From Dryas octopetala (lineage: Eukaryota; Streptophyta; Magnoliopsida; Rosales; Rosaceae): a stretch of DNA of 64,000 nucleotides. The translations under genes and the position numbers were made by a program. The notes below the pieces were generated by a model. That model did not search any database. It was given only the letters and a program-made list of their open reading frames with translations, and was not told the origin of the DNA. Shown one piece after another: positions 58,965-64,000 of this stretch. The DNA is taken from assembly GCA_963921425.1 (NCBI GenBank), contig OY992834.1:1116001-1180000 (forward strand), in the 5' to 3' direction. Position 1 is the first letter of the stretch, and each line of letters begins with the position of its first letter.

Positions 58965-60577
58965 CAATGGCAGTAGTACGTACTAGTACAAGCCAGAGCA
59001 GCAGGAGTAGGAACTGAAGCTGTGAACCAGGAAGATTCTTAACTTCAATTTTTGTTGTTGTTGTTTCTAATTCAATGTTAATGAGCTCTCATGCAGGTTT
59101 GATCTTTAATCTAATTGATTAACTTTATGGAGTGATTGCTTTATGATGATAAACTCTGCAATCACTACTTTTAATTTGGATTAACAGATTTTATGTATAT
59201 TTTTTTGACCTTAAGATGTTAAGCTTGGCTTTATCAATCAGTTTGGCGTATCTACTCAATAATATCTTGTTATCATGGATTAGTCTATCCTTATTTTCAG
59301 ATTTGATCAGTCTTATTTTGTGTTTTCCCTTCAGGTATTTGTGGGAACCTGAAGGAAAAACACATTGAAATTTAATGGAATTTGTGTTGTTTTCGATGGA
59401 ATTAACCGGCCTCTTGTTATTTTGGAGAAGGCTTTTGGCTGAAAACACACTTAGGAGAGTCTGTATAATTAAGACAGTATCTGGATTTGGAACCCTGCAC
59501 CAAAAATGAAACTGTAGCTGGTGAAGGACACAAGTCAGGAATAGCTTACATATGTCCAACAATGCCAACAATTCAGAGGCACTAGGAATGATTTTCATGG
59601 ACAAAAATGAGATTCCACACCTGTGATAAGCACAATATAAGAAACCATTTTTTACTTTCAATTTTCTTAAATTTTGTTAAATCTTAAGAATTGTTCGGGG
59701 TCAGTTGAGCAAAAATAAGAAGAGTCTTCAAAAATAATTATATTATGAGTAGTAGTAATGACATACCAAATAAGAAACGGTCATACCATATATATCATGT
59801 TAATTGGTAATAAAAAATTAGAATAATAGTTTGTAAGAAAATTAGAGTAATAATTAATACCTCTAATATTAAAGTTATTTTATTCAAATCACATTATGAT
59901 GCCGGGTTCAAAGTTCTGCTCGAATTATATTTACAACTTCTTAGATCATGGATGTGTTGTGGTCTTAAGGCCCATAAACCATCCCAACTGTCAAACTACG
60001 TTACGGGCCGGGGCCTTGCTGCATCTTGAGTCCATTAAGACCAAGGGCCATATGTACGGGCCTTGTAGTCGATGTTGTTTGAGAGGGCTGGGCCTCAGCT
60101 CAAGTTTCACTAAAGATATACAGACACGCTTGTGCTTCAAGAATTGAAGTTTGAAGGGTTTGTGACGAGGCCCTCCTTACTAGAACATCAAGGTTCAGAT
60201 TTTTTCCTCTAACAGATAAAAAACGCGTTTTGGAAATATCAACTTTGGTATTTAATTGTGAATTGGGGTTGGCCTAGTTGGCTGTGGATAAAAGCCTCCC
60301 CTACATACTCGGCTTCGAACCCTCCCCGTCCCTTGTAATTAAAAAAAAAAAAAACTTAAAGTATTTAATTTGGTAATTATTTTTCTTATGATGGAATTTG
60401 AACCTAGGATGAATTAACTCATAACACCATCTATATAAAACTTGAACCAAAGACTTTGTTTGTTTAAAAGTATAAATTAAATCTTATAAATATAAACAAA
60501 AGAAATAATCCAAAATATGGTTTAGGATTGGGCCATGGCCCGGCCCAAGCCCTACCTTATGCACAAACGGCCTGGCT
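58965..60577. other. 3' flank of the B3 gene and transition to the satellite
   Basis: No gene recognised. Contains an 18-bp-stem hairpin (59319-59364) and a SINE (60265-60354). A 156-aa minus-strand ORF (59191-59661) overlaps the hairpin and looks random. Confidence 0.5.
60265..60354 (+). mobile_element. tRNA-derived SINE with poly-A tail
   Basis: A-box TGGCCTAGTTGG at 60270-60281, B-box-like GGCTTCGAACCCT at 60311-60323, and a 14-base A tail at 60341-60354. The 10-mer GTATTTAATT flanks it at 60248-60257 and 60361-60370, and extends with mismatches to about 17 bases. Total length is under 100 bases, so it is either a short SINE or a truncated one. A functional tRNA is unlikely because no acceptor stem pairs. 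Confidence 0.7.
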
Positions 60578-63500
60578 AGGTACAATTTGAAATACATTAA
60601 ATGTATAAACATTTAAAATGTCTCGAGCTATGGACTAAAATTTTTAAAGAACCATGGGATGCCCTAAAGAACGACTTCAGATGCCTTAAGTTACGACTTG
60701 AGAAACTCTAGAGTATGACTTGGAAAACGTCAAAATATGACTTGAGATGTCACTTGGTACAATTTGAAATGCATCAACAATATAAACATTTAAAATGCCT
60801 CGAGCTACAAACTGAAATCTCAAAGAACGATTTGGGAAACCCTAAGCAACGACCTGATATGCCCTAAGACACAAGTTAGAAACTCTAGGGTATGACTCAG
60901 GAAGCGTCAAAACATAACTTGTGAAGTCACTAGGTACAATTTGAAATGCATGAAAGGTATAAATATTAAAAATGCCTCGAGATACGAACTGAAATTTCTT
61001 AAAGAATAACTTGGGATGCCCTAAAGAACGATTTGAGAAACTCTAGAATATGACTTTAGAAGTATCAAAACATGATTTGAGATTTCACTAGATGCAATAT
61101 GAAATGCATCAAGAGTATAAATATATAAAATGTCTCGACCTACGAACTGAAATTCTAAAGGAACGACTTTGGATATCCTAAAGAACGACTTGAGATACCC
61201 TACGTACAATTTGAAAAGTACCAAAAGTATAAGTAATTAAAATACCTTGAGGTACGAACTGAAATTCTCAAGGAATGACTTGGGATGCGTTATGGAACGA
61301 CTTGAGATATTCTAAGGAACGACTTAAGAAATTCTAGGATATGACTTGAGAAGTGTCAAAACATGACTTGAAATGTCATTAGATATAATTTCAAATGCAC
61401 TAAGGGTATAAACATTTAAAATATCTCGAGTTACGAACTGAAATTTTTAAGAAATGACTTAGGATGCCATAAAGAATGACTTGAGATGCCCTAAGGAACG
61501 ACTTGAGAAACTCTAGGATATGACTTGGGAAGCGTTAAAACATGACTTGGAATGTCACTAGGTACAATTTGAAATGCACAAAGGGTAAAAACATTTAAAA
61601 TATCTCGAAGTACGAATTGAAATTTTCAAAGAATGAGTTGTGATGCCCTAAAGAATGACTTAAGATGCCCTAAAGAACGACTTTAGAAACTCTAGGGTAT
61701 GACTAGGGAAGCGTCAAAACATGACTTGGAATGTCAGTAGGTACAATTTGAAATGCACCAAGGGTATAAACATTTAAAATTTCTCGAGTTACGAACTGAT
61801 ATTCTTAAGGAATAAATTAAAATGCCCTAAGGAACGACTATAGATCCTATAATGAACAATTGGAGAAACTCTAAGGTTTGACTTGGGAAGTGTCAAAACA
61901 TGACTTGAGATGTCAGTGGGTACAATTTGAAATGCACCAAGGGTATAAACATTTAAAATTTCTCGAATTACAAACTAAAATTTTCAACTAACGAATTGAG
62001 ATGCCCTAAAGAACGACTAGAGATGCCCTAATGAATGACTTGAGAAACTCTAAGGTATGACTTAGAAAGCGTCAAAACATGACTTGGAATGTCACTAGGT
62101 ACAATTTAAAATGTACCAAGGGTATAAACATTTAAAATCCCTCGAGTTACGAAATAAAATTATCAAGGAACAACTTAGGATGTCCTAAGGAACGACTTGA
62201 GAAACAATAGAGTATGACTTGGGAAGCGTCAAAACATGACTTGAGATGTCACTATCTACAATTTCAAATGCACCAAGGGTATAAATATTTAGAATACCTC
62301 GAGGTACGAACTGAAATTCTCAAGAAACGACTTAGGATGCCCTAAGAAAAGACTTGAGATGCCCTAAGGAACGACTTGAGAAACTCTAGAGTATGATTTG
62401 AGAAGTGTCAAAATATGACTTGGTATGTCAGTAGCTACAACTTGAAATGCATCAAGGGTATAAACATTTAAAATACCTCGAGGTATGAAATGAAATTCTC
62501 AAGGAACGACTTGAGATGCCCTAAGAAACGACTTGAGAAACTCTAAGTTATGACTTGAGAAGCATTAAAACATGACTTAAAATATCAGTAGGTACAATTT
62601 GAAATGCACCAAGGGTATAAACATTTAAAATCTGTAGAGTTACGAACTAAAATTTTCAACGAACGAATTGAGATGTCCTAAGAAACGACTAGAGATGCAC
62701 TAAGGAACGACTAGAGATGCTCTAAGGAACGACTAAAGATGTACTAATGTATGACTTGGTAAGCGTCAAAACATGACTTCGAATGTTACTAGGTACAATT
62801 TGAAATGCACCAAAGGTATAAACATTTAAAATCTCTCGAGTTACAAACTAAAATTTTCAACGAATAAATTGAGATGCCTTAAGGAACAACTGGAGATGCC
62901 TTAAGGAACGACTTGAAAAACTCTAAAGTATGACTTGGGAAGCGTCAAAACATGACTTGAAATGTCACTAGGTACAATTTGAAATGCACCAAGAGTATAA
63001 ACATTTAAAATATTTCGAGGTACGAACTGAAATTCTCCAGTAACGACTTGGGATGTCCTAAGGAACGACTTAAGAAACTCTAGGGTATGACTTGAGAAGA
63101 GTTAAAACATGACTTAGAATGTTAGTAGGTAGAATTTGAAATGCACCAAATGTATAAATATTTAAAATATCTCGAGGTACGAACTAAAATTCTCAAAGAA
63201 CGACTTGAGATGCCTTAAGGAACGACTTGAGATGCCCTAAGGAACGACTTGAGAAACTCTAGAGCATAACTTAAGAAGCATCAAAACATGACTTGGAATG
63301 TCACTAGGTATAATTTGAAATGCACCAAGGGTATAAACATTTAAAATTTCTCGAGTTAGGAAATAAAATTTTCAACGAACAAATTAAGATGCCCTAAGAA
63401 ACGACTGAAGATGCACTAAGGAATGACTTTAGAAACTCTAAGGTTTGACTTGGGAATCGTCAAAATATGACTTAAAATGTCACTAAGTACAATTTGAAAT

Positions 63501-64000
63501 TACAAAAGGTATAAACATTTAAAATATCAAGAGGTATGAACTGAAATTTTCAAGGAACGACTTTAGTTCCGGACGTTTAAACGCATTGGCGATCAACTCA
63601 CAAAACCCCAGATTGCAGACAAGTCGACACTGATTGTTCTATAGCCGAAAAAGTTGTGAGAGCTACATGCTTGGGGTAGGCTTCAACGGACCTACCTGTT
63701 TCTTTTCGGTTCCCTGGAACGAACTCTAAGTTATAACTTGGGAAGCGTCAAAACATGACTTGGAATGTCAGTAGGTACAATTTGAAATGTACCAATGGTA
63801 TAAACATTTAAAATCCCTAGAGTTACGAACTAAAATTTTCAACAAACGAATTGAGATACCTTAAGGAACGACTGGAGATGTACTAAGGAACGACTTGAGA
63901 AACTCTAAGATATGACTTGGGAAGTGTCAAAACATGACTTGAAATGTCACCAGGTACGATTTGAAATTCACCAAGAGTATAAACATTTAAAATATCTTGA
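60578..64000 (+). repeat. Satellite-like array: 157/179/201-bp units built from 22-bp monomers
   Basis: The landmark ACATTTAAAAT recurs at 60609, 60786, 60963, 61121, 61233, 61412, 61591, 61770, 61949, 62128, 62285, 62464, 62621, 62822, 63001, 63158, 63337, 63515, 63804 and 63983. Spacing is mostly 177-179, otherwise 157/158, 201 or 112. One 179-base unit divides into eight blocks of 22, 22, 22, 22, 22, 22, 26 and 21 bases that resemble each other, with a shared end like GGAACGACTTGA. The steps of 22 in unit length are gains or losses of single blocks. The array continues past the window edge. No ORF is conserved. Confidence 0.93.
63565..63717. other. Unrelated 150-bp segment inside the satellite array
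   Basis: Between the array words CAAGGAACGACTTTAG and GGAACGAACTCTAAG lie about 150 bases of GC-richer sequence that share nothing with the monomers. It contains GTTTAAAC near 63574. Short GTTCC/GGAAC ends are inverted, but too short to prove a transposon. Origin unknown. Confidence 0.6.

Noticed and set aside
59191..59661. 156-aa minus-strand ORF
   Set aside because: No recognisable domain, it runs through a hairpin, and it has no promoter or exon context; most likely chance.

Overview
This is a eudicot plant nuclear window. Genes are split into many short exons with GT..AG junctions, introns and intergenic DNA are AT-rich, products are nuclear or plastid eukaryotic proteins, and small DNA transposons are dense. 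I do not assign a genus. Six protein-coding genes are supported. All but the single-exon B3 gene were assembled exon by exon, and every exon set joins in frame.

Layout. (1) 1-9112, minus: GLT1, NADH-dependent glutamate synthase, 19 exons seen, C-terminus beyond the window edge, with a TATA/CT-rich promoter to about 9.8 kb. (2) 9.8-27.5 kb: gene-free, transposon-rich, with a 1.1-kb Mutator-like foldback, a TE cluster at 19-21.3 kb, hAT MITEs and other foldbacks. (3) 27536-29672, minus: an SFT2-type Golgi membrane protein whose fifth exon lies in a perfect 159-bp tandem duplication. (4) 30033-34741, plus: splicing factor SF3a60, head-to-head with the SFT2 gene 360 bp away. (5) 35629-39626, minus: a fibrillin/PAP14-type plastid protein with a kinase-like domain. 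(6) 40.1-47 kb: more transposons, including a second copy of the 0.76-kb repeat seen at 19 kb. (7) 47064-54411, plus: a 1234-aa Arg/Asp/Ser-rich nuclear protein. (8) 57924-58964, plus: a B3-domain protein of the At1g05920/DUF313 type. (9) 60578-64000: a satellite-like array running off the window.

The genes are ordinary housekeeping genes and do not form a pathway. From memory, GLT1, the PAP14/ORG1 gene and the RS-rich gene have Arabidopsis homologues next to each other on chromosome 5 (At5g53460, At5g53450, At5g53440), so this may be an old gene neighbourhood expanded by transposons and by two added genes.

The most unusual things are: the satellite, whose 157/179/201-bp units are built from 7/8/9 diverged 22-bp monomers; the recent exon duplication in the SFT2 gene, whose extra copy could be spliced in frame; and a pair of related repeats, each interrupted by a different transposon, so that each preserves the empty site of the other's insertion. 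I saw no CRISPR array, rRNA gene or convincing tRNA gene.
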